The translations under genes were made by a program, and so were the position numbers. From contig DATBWB010000013.1 of assembly GCA_036514995.1 (NCBI GenBank), forward strand, positions 1-48,000: 48,000 nucleotides of DNA. The letters are read 5' to 3'. The notes below the pieces were generated by a model. It did no database searches, had not been told where the DNA came from, and saw only the letters and a program-made list of their open reading frames with translations. Shown here piece after piece: positions 28,070 to 36,294 of the stretch; position 1 is the first letter of the stretch, and every line of letters starts with the position of its first letter. Origin of the DNA: Candidatus Acidiferrales bacterium. GTDB lineage: Bacteria; Acidobacteriota; Terriglobia; Acidiferrales; DATBWB01.

Positions 28070-28372
28070 ATGGCAACGCATCGTCTGATTCGCTTCGACG
28101 TGTGGAGCGTTGGCAAGTGCTTGGGGATATTCTACGCGGTGATCGCAGTAGTCGTCGGACTGGTTATGCTCCTCGCGGGGGCTTTTGGAGCGGGGAAAGA
28201 CATGAGCGAGCGGATTATGTTGGTTGCTGCGCCGGTCTGGTTACCGCTGGTTTACGGGATATTGGGACTCTTGTTCGGCGCGCTTGCGGCGGTAATCTAT
28301 AACTTTGTCGCCCGACGCGGCGCTCCCATCTCGTTTGTCATAGAAGAAGTTTCCACCCTGTCTCCCGGATAG
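28070..28372 (+). CDS. Small membrane protein, DUF3566-like
   Basis: 100 residues with two transmembrane helices (about 15-40 and 58-85). The layout, an N-terminal DVWSVGKCLGIFYA helix and a C-terminal helix ending AAVIYNFVARRGAPISF, resembles DUF3566-type proteins. The function is unknown. The ATG at 28070 lies just after CTGGAGGTGAG, a strong ribosome-binding site; an in-frame GTG at 28064 falls within that site. It stands alone between the repeat-rich carboxyltransferase end and rnr. Confidence 0.65.
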   Translation: MATHRLIRFDVWSVGKCLGIFYAVIAVVVGLVMLLAGAFGAGKDMSERIMLVAAPVWLPLVYGILGLLFGALAAVIYNFVARRGAPISFVIEEVSTLSPG

Positions 28373-28516
28373 CTATTTTTCCTTTCCGGGAGGCCCCATC
28401 GTGTGCACCGGGGCTGTCGTCTTCGCTGGCAACGATCGTTAGCGGCGCTGACGGGCGCGAAGGCATGGAGAAAGGCGAAGCTCGTCCGAGCTACAATGAC
28501 CTATGGAGGGGAAGTA

Positions 28517-31174
28517 TTGTCGCACCGTGAAGAAGAACTGAGCATCGGCGCGGTCCTCGAAAGGCTCGAACAGGCGCGCGAGCCCCTGCGGCTTCGTGAT
28601 ATCGCTCACGACCTCGAGCTCCATCATCGCGGCCGGCGCGAGCTGAAGAAATGGATGCTCAAGCTGGTGCGCGAAGGCTCCGTCGAAGAGACGCAACCCG
28701 GCTGGTACGTCCTCGCTGGCCGGAGCAAGGCGGCCAAGCCCTTCGGCGAGCTCCCTTCGATCCGCCGCGGCGGACTCAGGGCAGGCAGGGCAAGCCCCGC
28801 GGCGGGCATTGTCAACGAACCCGACGATCGGGGGGAGCAGGCCAGCCGTGGCGGGCAGCAGCCAGCATCGGCCGCCGTGGGGGACGTGGTCTCCGGCCGG
28901 CTGGTCTGCCACCGCGACGGCTACGGATTTGTCATCACCGACCGGCCCGTGACGGGCGTCGAAGGAGACGTTTACATTGGGGCGGCACAGATGGGCGACG
29001 CCATGCACGGCGACCGGGTGGAGATTCGGGTGGCGCGAAAGTCGCTGGGCCGCGCCGAAGGGCGCGTCCTGCGAGTGGTCCGTCGCGCCCACCCCACCGT
29101 GGTTGGCGAATTCCACGTGGGGGCAAGCGGCAACTACGTCATCCCCTACGACACCAAGATCCTTCAGCGCATCTTCATCCCGCCAGGAGAGGAATCTCCC
29201 GGCGAGCCCCGATTGCCTCGGGGCGAGCGCCACCGCCCCGCGGTTGCCAGGGAGGACCACCCGTCGAAAGCCAAGCAGGCACCGCTGCCATCCCGGCTGC
29301 GTGAGTTGGAAGGAAAAATGGTCAACGTCGAGCTGATGTCGTTCCCGCGTGGTGATTCGCCGCCGCGCGGGCGAGTGACCGAGGTACTCGGCAAGCCGGG
29401 CGATTTGGGATTGGACGTTGAGATCGTCATCCGCAAGCATCACCTGCCCCATGAATTCGCCGAGGATGTCATGGCGGAAGCGCAGCGGGTGCCCACCGAG
29501 GTCCGGCCGGGCGAGCGAGAAGGCCGCGCCAACTTTTGTCATCTTTCCGTGGTAACGATTGACGGCGAGACGGCCAAAGACTTTGACGATGCCGTCTATG
29601 TCGAGCCGCTGGCGAACGGGAATTTTCACCTGGCGGTGCACATCGCCGACGTGAGCCATTACGTCGCGCCGGGTACGGCGCTCGACCGCGAAGCTCGCCT
29701 GCGCGGCACGTCGGTCTATTTCCCCGACTGCGCCGTGCCCATGCTGCCGGCGGAGCTCTCGAGCGGCATCTGTTCGCTCAACCCGCGGGTGGAGCGGCTG
29801 GTGCTCTCCGCCTTGATGGAAGTGGATCGAAACGGGCAGGTCGTCCGCTCGACGTTCACACCGGGTGTCATCCGTTCCGCCGAGCGCATGACCTATACGG
29901 CGGTCCATGCCGTTTTGGAAGGCGACCCCGAGCAGCGGAAACGCTATGCGCCCCTGGCGCGGCACTTCGAGAATATGAAGGAGCTGGCGCTTATTTTGAA
30001 CCGGAAACGCCGCGGGCGGGGCTCGATTGATTTTGATTTGCCCGAGCCGATTCTTCGATTCGACGAGCGGGGCCTGATCGTCGGGATTACCCGCAGCGAG
30101 AGGAACATCGCCCACCGCATCATCGAAGAGTTCATGCTGGCGGCCAACGAAGCGGTGGCGCGGTTTCTCGAAGCCCGCTCCGTCGGGACGCTCTATCGCA
30201 TCCATGAGAAGCCGGACCCGAGGAAGGTCCTGGAGTTCGAGGAGATAGCCCAGCGCTTCGGCTACTCGCTTGGCGTGGCTGACTTGGCCGAGAGGAAACT
30301 GCGGGTCAAGCAAAGGCTTTCCGCTCGTTCGTCTCAAAGGGGGCGGGCCGGCCACCGGAGCCAGCGCGAATTTGCGCTGATGCTGCCGCCGGACTTTGAC
30401 CTGGCCATCACGCCGCGGCACTACCAAAAGCTTGCCGACAAGATCGAAGGGAAACCCGAAGAGCGCATCCTCTCCTACCTGATGTTGCGCTCGCTCAAGC
30501 AAGCTCGCTACTCGGGGAGAAACCTGGGCCACTTTGCGCTGGCCGCGGCCACCTATTGCCATTTCACCTCGCCCATTCGTCGCTATCCCGACCTGATCGT
30601 TCACCGCACCTTGAAATGGCTGTTGGCGGCATCCACCCCTGCGGAGGATATCCCGGGCGGACCGCACCCGAGGGCCGGGAAAAAACGGCGCGCTCCCGGC
30701 GCCCCTGAGGATGCTTCTCACGCCGCTTTGCCTCAAGAAGTCGCGATCACGCGCCCCGATCGAATGGGGTCAAGCGGGCCAATCTCGCCTGCCGAACTCG
30801 AGAACATCGCCGCCGAATCCTCAGACGCCGAGCGACGCGCCGACGACGCCGAGCGGGAATTGACCGAGTGGAAGAAAGTGCAGTTCATGGGGCAGCACCT
30901 CGGCCAGGCCTTCGACGCGCTGATCATCCAGTGCGGGAAGTTTGGGTTTTTCGTGGAGCTGCTGGATTTCTTTGTGGAGGGGCTCGTCTCGATCGATTCG
31001 CTCGAAGATCTGTTCGAGGAGCGGTTCTTCTACCGCGAGGGCGACCGGGCGATCGTCGGCGAGCCCGCCGCGGCGGGTCGCAAGCGCTTTGCCATCGGCG
31101 ACCGCGTCCGCGTCCAGGTGGATCGCGTGGACGCCGCCCGGCAGCGCGTGGACTTCTCCCTCGTGGAAGGGTAA
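28517..31174 (+). CDS. rnr: Ribonuclease R (RNB-family 3'-5' exoribonuclease) with repeat-encoded inserts
   Basis: RNase R degrades structured RNA from the 3' end. The 885-residue protein has an N-terminal helix-turn-helix domain (about 5-65), a cold-shock domain (about 120-190), the RNB core with DGETAKDFDDAVYVE (metal-binding Asp cluster), HIADVSHYVAPG and HFTSPIRRYPDL, and a C-terminal S1 domain from about residue 800. The TTG at 28517 sits seven bases after GGAGG and is preferred; an in-frame ATG at 28496 lacks a ribosome-binding site. At least four inserts are low-complexity and carry palindromes: near residues 82-117, 227-260, 705-775 and 848-856. All catalytic blocks are intact. Confidence 0.94.
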   Translation: MSHREEELSIGAVLERLEQAREPLRLRDIAHDLELHHRGRRELKKWMLKLVREGSVEETQPGWYVLAGRSKAAKPFGELPSIRRGGLRAGRASPAAGIVNEPDDRGEQASRGGQQPASAAVGDVVSGRLVCHRDGYGFVITDRPVTGVEGDVYIGAAQMGDAMHGDRVEIRVARKSLGRAEGRVLRVVRRAHPTVVGEFHVGASGNYVIPYDTKILQRIFIPPGEESPGEPRLPRGERHRPAVAREDHPSKAKQAPLPSRLRELEGKMVNVELMSFPRGDSPPRGRVTEVLGKPGDLGLDVEIVIRKHHLPHEFAEDVMAEAQRVPTEVRPGEREGRANFCHLSVVTIDGETAKDFDDAVYVEPLANGNFHLAVHIADVSHYVAPGTALDREARLRGTSVYFPDCAVPMLPAELSSGICSLNPRVERLVLSALMEVDRNGQVVRSTFTPGVIRSAERMTYTAVHAVLEGDPEQRKRYAPLARHFENMKELALILNRKRRGRGSIDFDLPEPILRFDERGLIVGITRSERNIAHRIIEEFMLAANEAVARFLEARSVGTLYRIHEKPDPRKVLEFEEIAQRFGYSLGVADLAERKLRVKQRLSARSSQRGRAGHRSQREFALMLPPDFDLAITPRHYQKLADKIEGKPEERILSYLMLRSLKQARYSGRNLGHFALAAATYCHFTSPIRRYPDLIVHRTLKWLLAASTPAEDIPGGPHPRAGKKRRAPGAPEDASHAALPQEVAITRPDRMGSSGPISPAELENIAAESSDAERRADDAERELTEWKKVQFMGQHLGQAFDALIIQCGKFGFFVELLDFFVEGLVSIDSLEDLFEERFFYREGDRAIVGEPAAAGRKRFAIGDRVRVQVDRVDAARQRVDFSLVEG
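28761..28786. repeat. 26-bp element shared with folC (copy in rnr)
   Basis: Identical to 14085-14110. Here it begins at codon position 2 and is read as xRRGGLRAG, a different reading from that in folC. Confidence 0.92.
29206..29228. repeat. 23-nt palindromic element (rnr, first)
   Basis: GCCCCGAT, TGCC, TCGGGGC, GAGC: perfect consensus. It begins at codon position 3 and is read as xPRLPRGE, in a linker after the cold-shock domain. Confidence 0.92.
30753..30775. repeat. 23-nt palindromic element (rnr, second)
   Basis: GCCCCGAT, CGAA, TGGGGTC, AAGC: two changes in the right arm. It begins at codon position 2 and is read as xPDRMGSS, within a long insert before the S1 domain. Confidence 0.75.
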
Positions 31175-31252
31175 GCCCTGGGAGTTCACAGCGAAGGGAT
31201 TCCTGACAGTTGGGGATAGCCGAGAGAGTTCGTGAACTCGCTCGGGTGGTGT

Positions 31253-31307
31253 TTTCCCACACTGGAGGAGAGGGGGGACTTATTGTCCTCATACTCCCTG
31301 TGGGAAA
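31253..31307. repeat. 55-bp inverted-repeat structure upstream of the PAS gene
   Basis: TTTCCCACA (31253-31261) and TGTGGGAAA (31299-31307) are perfect 9-bp inverted repeats. Inside, GGGGAC and GTCCTC words form a second imperfect stem. It ends two bases before the candidate -35 at 31309. Confidence 0.7.
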
Positions 31308-31308
31308 C

Positions 31309-31336
31309 TTGCTTCGCTCCGAGGCAGTGTTAGAAT
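31309..31336 (+). promoter_or_regulatory. Candidate promoter for the PAS protein gene
   Basis: TTGCTT (31309-31314), a 16-bp spacer and TAGAAT (31331-31336). It lies 108 bp before the chosen start. The position directly after the inverted repeat suggests operator-like control, which is an inference. Confidence 0.4.
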
Positions 31337-31443
31337 TCACTCAGCGCGCGAGAGCCGGTTTTACCCCTTTCCAAAACAGCTACCAACGCGCCATCGAGGC
31401 CATTCCCCGGCTCATCGCATTCTGCTTATCCGGGAGGTACGGT

Positions 31444-33036
31444 ATGAACAAGGTCATTTGGCATCCTTCGACACACGAGGCGGCAGCGCAACTGGCCATC
31501 ATTGGTTCGGCCGGGGAAATTGTTTGGCGGAGCGTGCTGGTGGTGTTTGCCACCGAGTTCGCGGTGATGCTCATGTTGCGCTCGTTGGGAATGGCGTTTG
31601 GGCTTTGGACGGCGCTGCTGGACAGTCTGCTTCTTTCGGTCATGGCCTTGCCTCTGCTGTACGCAGTGATCCTCAAGCCCGTAGCCGCACTATCTGCCAA
31701 ACAGGCCGCCGCCTCGGCCGAGGTGCGCTTTGAAGCGATTGCCCGGTCAGTGCAGGACGGGGTCATTGTCTTCGCTTGGGACCGAGAAATTCAGTTCGCT
31801 AACCCGGCAGTCGAACAGATCTTCGGGTACGCACCAGGCACCTTGCGCGGTGCGGATATGGAAGTCTTGATGCCAGAGGACGTGGCGAAGGACTTCCGAG
31901 AGGGACTGAAGCGCTACCAGGCCACGGGTGAGGCCCCCGTCATAGGAAAGGGATCGGTCGAGGAGGAAGGGCGGCGCAAAAACGGCGAGCGGTTCCCCGT
32001 CGAGTTATCGGTGAACCCCGTGGTGGCCGGCGGCGATACGCATTTTGTCGTCGTCCTCCGCGACATTACCGAGCGCAGGCGGGCGGAGGAAGCGCTACGG
32101 CAAGCCGAGGAGAAGTATCGCGGCATCTTCGAAGAAGCCATCGTCGGCATTTTCCAAACCACCCCGGACGGGCGATACCTCAGCGTGAATCCAACGATGG
32201 CGCGCATCTATGGCTACGATTCTCCTGAGGAGCTGATGGCAAGCCGCACGGACATCGCGCGGCAGGCTTATGTGGACCCCGACCGCCGCGAGGAGTTCAA
32301 GCGGCTGATGGAAGAACACGGTGTCGTGCTGGATTTTGAGTACGAGGTCTATCGCAAAGACGGCAGCAAGATTTGGTTTCTGGAAAACGCCCGCGCCGTC
32401 CGGGATTCGAGCGGCGCCGTAATGTACTACATCGGTGCTGCAGAAGACGTTACTGAACGCAAGCGGGCGGAAGAAGCGCTGCGGGAGAGCGAGCGGAGGC
32501 TCCATGAGATACTCGATGCCCTTCCAGTGCCGGTGCGCATCATCCAGGCGGGCAAAGTGGTTTTTTCCAATCCTGCCGACGCACACTTGTACGGCTACGG
32601 AAGCCCGGCGGAGGAAGTGGGAGCTGATGCCTTTGCCCAGGTAGCCGAGGAGGACCGGGAGCGGCTGAGGAGATACGCGCAGCGGCGTGCGGCGGGAGAA
32701 GAAGCGCCCCGGTGCTATGAGGCGCACGCCAAGCGTCGCGACGGGAGCATCTTCCCGGTGGAGGTCACCGCCGAGCGCTACGTTCACGCCGGGGCGCCTG
32801 CGAGCCTGCTCGTGCTCCGCGACCTGACGGAACGGAAGCGGCTCCAAATGTACGAGCAGATCCTGCCGGTCTGCTGCGTATGCGGAAAAATCCGCGACGA
32901 TACGGGCGCCGAACGCGGGAAGAGCACCTGGGGACCGCTTGACCAGTACGTGACGCGACACTCCGGCGCACAGCTTAGCCACGGGTTTTGTCCAGATTGT
33001 TACGAGGAGTATCGAAAGAGGGAAGGACTTTCCTAG
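31444..33036 (+). CDS. Membrane-anchored triple-PAS sensor protein without kinase domain
   Basis: 530 residues from an ATG preceded by GGGAGGT. An N-terminal region with two hydrophobic helices (about residues 30-75) is followed by three PAS domains: about 90-215 (ANPAVEQIFGYAPG ... RDITERRRAEEAL), 220-340 (VNPTMARIYGYDSPEE ... EDVTERKRAEEAL) and 350-465 (SNPADAHLYGYG ... RDLTERKR). The C-terminus has LPVCCVCGKIRDDTG ... SHGFCPDCYEEY, a paired-cysteine motif (CxxC and CxxC) found after PAS or receiver domains in several phyla. There is no histidine kinase, GGDEF, EAL or HTH domain, so the output is unknown. An open frame extends upstream to 31210 without domain content. Confidence 0.85.
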   Translation: MNKVIWHPSTHEAAAQLAIIGSAGEIVWRSVLVVFATEFAVMLMLRSLGMAFGLWTALLDSLLLSVMALPLLYAVILKPVAALSAKQAAASAEVRFEAIARSVQDGVIVFAWDREIQFANPAVEQIFGYAPGTLRGADMEVLMPEDVAKDFREGLKRYQATGEAPVIGKGSVEEEGRRKNGERFPVELSVNPVVAGGDTHFVVVLRDITERRRAEEALRQAEEKYRGIFEEAIVGIFQTTPDGRYLSVNPTMARIYGYDSPEELMASRTDIARQAYVDPDRREEFKRLMEEHGVVLDFEYEVYRKDGSKIWFLENARAVRDSSGAVMYYIGAAEDVTERKRAEEALRESERRLHEILDALPVPVRIIQAGKVVFSNPADAHLYGYGSPAEEVGADAFAQVAEEDRERLRRYAQRRAAGEEAPRCYEAHAKRRDGSIFPVEVTAERYVHAGAPASLLVLRDLTERKRLQMYEQILPVCCVCGKIRDDTGAERGKSTWGPLDQYVTRHSGAQLSHGFCPDCYEEYRKREGLS

Positions 33037-33057
33037 ACCTCGCGCCCGCCAGCGCCG

Positions 33058-33100
33058 CAGTCCCTTGCCCCGATAAATTGGGGAGAAGGCTTTGGGACTG
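33058..33100. repeat. Nested stem containing a 23-nt-type palindrome
   Basis: CAGTCCC (33058-33064) pairs with GGGACTG (33094-33100). Between them lies a 23-nt-type element (33067-33089) that forms its own GCCCC/GGGG hairpin. The T-run is inside the stem, so it is not a classical terminator. Confidence 0.65.
33067..33089. repeat. 23-nt palindromic element, intergenic variant
   Basis: GCCCCGAT, AAAT, TGGGGAG, AAGG: the left arm is exact, the right arm diverged. It lies 30 bp after the PAS gene and is the only clear intergenic copy. Confidence 0.55.
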
Positions 33101-33260
33101 GCTGAGCGGAAGGATAGTCTCTCCGCAGGTGAGCGACAAGCCGAAGCTCGCGTGATCCCGAATCCCAACTTCTCTGGGCAACCTATGGCTCTGGAAATCT
33201 CCCTCGCGCTGTTGCAGAATAGCCGCTCACAACTTGACTTCGCCAAGTGGAGGAAACGGC

Positions 33261-33584
33261 ATGGGTTCTCGGGCTTGTCCTGGATGTCACACCAAGGTTC
33301 CGATCATTGCGCTGCTGCTTGCCGGCGGTGTGCTTGCCTGTCCGCACTGTCAGGCCGAGCTCGAATCTGATTCGGCCTCCAAGCAGGTCAGCGTCTGGGT
33401 GGGACTTACCGCAGGATTCGTGGCCTGGCTTGCGGTGGGCCATCCAGCGGGAACCTTCGGCTGGCTTCTTCCCGTCCTGATATCGTTTGCTGCCTTCTCG
33501 GTCGTCACCCCCCTGGCGCTGGCATTGGTGGGTGGCGTCTGTCCCGCTGGGTCCTCGCAATCGTCTGAAAAGAAACGGTATTAG
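33261..33584 (+). CDS. Small zinc-ribbon membrane protein, hypothetical
   Basis: 107 residues from an ATG seven bases after GGAGG. Residues 5-33 carry two CxxC pairs (CPGCHTKVP ... CPHCQAEL), a probable zinc ribbon. Two hydrophobic helices follow (about 45-62 and 68-90) with a short polar tail. The function is unknown and no partner is evident. A hydrophobic run between the two CxxC pairs (IIALLLAGGVLA) is unusual for a zinc ribbon. Confidence 0.6.
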   Translation: MGSRACPGCHTKVPIIALLLAGGVLACPHCQAELESDSASKQVSVWVGLTAGFVAWLAVGHPAGTFGWLLPVLISFAAFSVVTPLALALVGGVCPAGSSQSSEKKRY

Positions 33585-33609
33585 AGAAGGAGGAGAGTTC
33601 CAGTATTTC

Positions 33610-33638
33610 TTGACACGACACACCCTTCGTGATAAGGT
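33610..33638 (+). promoter_or_regulatory. Promoter for the 33.7-kb hypothetical gene
   Basis: A perfect TTGACA (33610-33615), a 17-bp spacer and TAAGGT (33633-33638). It lies 51 bp before the ATG at 33689. Confidence 0.55.
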
Positions 33639-33688
33639 ACTAGTATCCTCCCCTTTCGAATACCGGCTGCCAAGCGGAAAGAGGCCCG

Positions 33689-34075
33689 ATGAGTCATGAG
33701 CTCGCCAACCAGCTCAAGAAGCTCCGCGACCATATTGACGCCTTCGAGTCGCAGCTTGCCCGTGGGAACGGCAAGTGGTGGCCTCGCAAAGAGCTTTCCG
33801 AGCTAAAGGAGCTGCTGGATCAGGCGCGTACGCTGGCCTGGGCGCTGTTGCAGAGCGAGGACGGCAAGCCCTTGCCACCATCTGCCAATGGCACGCCCGC
33901 TTCCGAACTGATCGCCAAGTTCCGCCTGCGGCGTGGCACGCGGCTGGTCAACGACATCCGCAACGACCTCGACGCCGGCGACATTGACATCAGCAATCCC
34001 GACCTGCAGCCCTTCTACGAGGCAGTTGAGGCCTCGATGCGCCGCATGGCCCGCATCTTCAAACGAGGAATGTGA
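33689..34075 (+). CDS. Hypothetical helical protein
   Basis: 128 residues, strongly charged and predicted mainly helical; residues 1-60 have a heptad-like pattern (LANQLKKLRDHIDAFESQL). There is no signal peptide, membrane helix or recognised domain. A good promoter lies 51 bp upstream, arguing for a real, independently expressed gene. I do not recognise the family. Confidence 0.6.
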   Translation: MSHELANQLKKLRDHIDAFESQLARGNGKWWPRKELSELKELLDQARTLAWALLQSEDGKPLPPSANGTPASELIAKFRLRRGTRLVNDIRNDLDAGDIDISNPDLQPFYEAVEASMRRMARIFKRGM

Positions 34076-34116
34076 GCAGGCGAGAGGTGTCGGGTGTCAC
34101 GTGAGAATCCTCTAAC

Positions 34117-34920
34117 TTAGCGGTCGACCCCAAAATCCCACACGTCAAGATTCATTCCCTGCTCGAGAAGTTCAATGACGGCATATTCGCCGGGCGGGAG
34201 CGGGGAGGGTAGCCTGAGGCGATAGACGCCGGGAGAGAGCATTTCCAGCTCGGCGGCGACGGCCTGGCGGGATTCTTCCGCCTTGCCGCCGAGAGGGCCA
34301 CGGAGAAGCTGCTCAAAGACCCGCTTGGAACCTTCCACCTTGGCGCGGACGAGACCAAACTTCAGGTCAGTTTCTTCGGCAAAGCGAACATAGATGACCG
34401 GGGTAGCCGACTTGAGGCGAGTTTTGGATTTGGCGCCATGCAGCGTGACGTTCGTCCGGCTCTTCAAAATGGGCAGCGGCATCGCCATAGAGAGGAGCAT
34501 CCGCTTCTTGTCAAGTCGCAGTTCGGTGGCGGACTGTGCCAGGACGACGATAATTTTCCCGTCGAAGGCATAGACCCCATCCTCTTCGGGCAAGGTTTTG
34601 CCCGCGGCGACGACAATGGCGCCGGTTTCCTCCGCCGAGGGATAGCGCACCTCTTCGAGCAATTCTTCGGCCTCGGTTTCGGCTTCCTCATTGGCCTTCT
34701 TGGTGGCTTCCCAATCCACCAGGCTGACGGGAAGCTCTTCCCAGGCAAAGCGCTCGGTCGAATAGTAACGGACGCGCTCGCCCTTCACTGCCCACTCGCG
34801 GACCACCTGAGAGCTGCCATCCTTCAGGACCAATTTCTTCTTGGCCGCCAAGAGCGGGAGCGCAGCCAGCAAGCAGGCGGTCACCGCCAGGAGCGTGTAG
34901 CGGAGCAGCTTGCGATGCAT
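34117..34920 (-). CDS. Exported hypothetical protein
   Basis: 267 residues from the ATG at 34920. A signal peptide (MHRKLLRYTLLAVTACLL, cleavage near PLLAAKK) is followed by KLVLKDGSSQVVREWAVKG and RVRYYSTERFAWEELPVSLVDW, a block I associate with recurrent acidobacterial exported proteins of unknown role; this is recollection, not a search result. The rest is beta-rich with a Glu-rich stretch at about 82-100. An in-frame start eight codons upstream is possible, but the signal peptide begins at 34920. It is downstream of the foldase gene on the same strand and may share its envelope role. Confidence 0.65.
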   Translation of the reverse strand: MHRKLLRYTLLAVTACLLAALPLLAAKKKLVLKDGSSQVVREWAVKGERVRYYSTERFAWEELPVSLVDWEATKKANEEAETEAEELLEEVRYPSAEETGAIVVAAGKTLPEEDGVYAFDGKIIVVLAQSATELRLDKKRMLLSMAMPLPILKSRTNVTLHGAKSKTRLKSATPVIYVRFAEETDLKFGLVRAKVEGSKRVFEQLLRGPLGGKAEESRQAVAAELEMLSPGVYRLRLPSPLPPGEYAVIELLEQGMNLDVWDFGVDR

Positions 34921-34949
34921 CGTTGTCCTCAAAGCTCGCCTCAAATGAT

Positions 34950-35035
34950 TTAGATGCCGCTCTCGGGCGACAGGGAGTATCGGGATTTACCCGATATGTC
35001 CCGAAGCTTCGGGGCCGGGCCAAAGCCTGGCAGTC
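34950..35035. other. Palindrome-rich gap between the two minus-strand envelope genes
   Basis: Contains TATCGGG/CCCGATA (34980-34999) and CCCGAAGCTTCGGG (35003-35016), both related by core sequence to the 23-nt element. No T-tract follows either of them. Confidence 0.5.
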
Positions 35036-36109
35036 CTACGGCTTTGGTGGAGGCGCGGGCTGGGACGGCTGCGCCGGAGGCGTAGCCGGTGACGCGGCCG
35101 GCTTAAAGTAATCCTCGTCGAAGACCGGCTGGCCTCCCATGAGCGCCGTCACCACCCGGTTCACTTTCTCGGTTTTCACGCTGCTCGAAATTTCCGTTTT
35201 GACGTCAGCCAGCGGGGTAGTGGAATGGTCCTCGACTTCGATGAGGTGATAGCCAAAAGGCGATTTGACGGGTTCGCTCAATTCTTTTGGTTTCAGCGCA
35301 AAAGCAGCCTTCTCAAACTCGGGCGCCATCTGCCCGCGGCGGAAATATCCCAGATCCCCGCCCTTTTCGGCCGAGGCAGAGTCGTCTGAGTTTTCCTTGG
35401 CAAGTTTGGCAAAATCGGCTCCGGCGAGAATTTGTTTGCGGAGATCTTCGGCTTTTGCCTTTGCCTGCTCATCGGTCAATTCCAGCTTATCGGCTTTTGC
35501 CGCCGGCCCGCCCGCGAGCGCAACCAGAATATGCCGGGCACGGACGCGCTCGAAGTCACTCGTGTGGGCGTCATAGTAAGCCTGCGTTTCAGCATCGCTG
35601 ACTTCGGTTTGCGACTGAATCTCTTGATACGCCGCGGCCGCCAGCATGTTGTTGACGCTGAACTCGATCCTTGTGCGGGTGGGCTCGCGTTGGTCCAGAT
35701 GCCGCCGGCGAGCTTCGTCGGCGAGCGCCAGCATCTTGGCATACTCCTCGGCGATACGCCGTTTGGCCCCGCCTCGCGCCATCGTCTGGTATTGAGGGGG
35801 CAGAGAATTCACCATGCCTTCAAACTCGGCGGCGGTTAGTTTGTGGGCACCAAAGCGCACCACGACGCGGCTTGCGCCGGCCGCTTGGGCCGGAGCCGTC
35901 GCCGGCTTGGTTTGAGCTGTAGTTGCGGTGGCCCGGGGTGTTCGGGCAGAAGGCTTCGTAGCCGCGGGCTTGGGAGGATTTGCTTTCGGGGTTTCTTGTG
36001 CCTGCATCCCCGCGTTGACAACAGCCGAAAGCCCGAGCAAGAGCAGAATCCTCAAAATCGAAGACCTGCTTCTGGTGAGCTTGGCAAACCCATTGACGTA
36101 ACGGTTCAT
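35036..36109 (-). CDS. Parvulin-type peptidyl-prolyl isomerase (SurA/PrsA-like)
   Basis: A periplasmic foldase for outer-membrane or secreted proteins. The 357-residue product from ATG 36109 (GGGGAG eight bases before) has a signal anchor (RSSILRILLLLGLSAVV), an Ala/Pro/Thr-rich linker (about 40-80), a SurA-like N-domain (about 85-185) and a parvulin rotamase domain (about 195-305). The rotamase domain contains RARHILVAL, AGADFAKLAKENSDD, KGGDLGYFRRGQM and PFGYHLIEVEDH. The C-terminus is Pro-rich. A longer open frame to 36223 adds no conserved residues. Only one rotamase domain is present, as in PrsA and short SurA forms. Confidence 0.9.
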   Translation of the reverse strand: MNRYVNGFAKLTRSRSSILRILLLLGLSAVVNAGMQAQETPKANPPKPAATKPSARTPRATATTAQTKPATAPAQAAGASRVVVRFGAHKLTAAEFEGMVNSLPPQYQTMARGGAKRRIAEEYAKMLALADEARRRHLDQREPTRTRIEFSVNNMLAAAAYQEIQSQTEVSDAETQAYYDAHTSDFERVRARHILVALAGGPAAKADKLELTDEQAKAKAEDLRKQILAGADFAKLAKENSDDSASAEKGGDLGYFRRGQMAPEFEKAAFALKPKELSEPVKSPFGYHLIEVEDHSTTPLADVKTEISSSVKTEKVNRVVTALMGGQPVFDEDYFKPAASPATPPAQPSQPAPPPKP

Positions 36110-36294
36110 GAAGATAACTCCCCCTGAGGCATCGAAAAGTGTGCTGTCCCGGCAGCAGGCCCGGCTATCCTGACGGCGGGCAAGGCCGGACAACCGCTCC
36201 AGTTGAGTGGAGCCGGAAAGCATAGCATCCCGGCTAAGGGTTTCGGACGAAAATTGAAAGGGGGAGTGAGATCGGGTTAGAGATGAGGATGCAG

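Noticed and set aside
34438-34953. A 171-codon plus-strand open frame
   Set aside because: Antisense to the exported minus-strand protein, which has a signal peptide and sensible start; the plus frame has neither.
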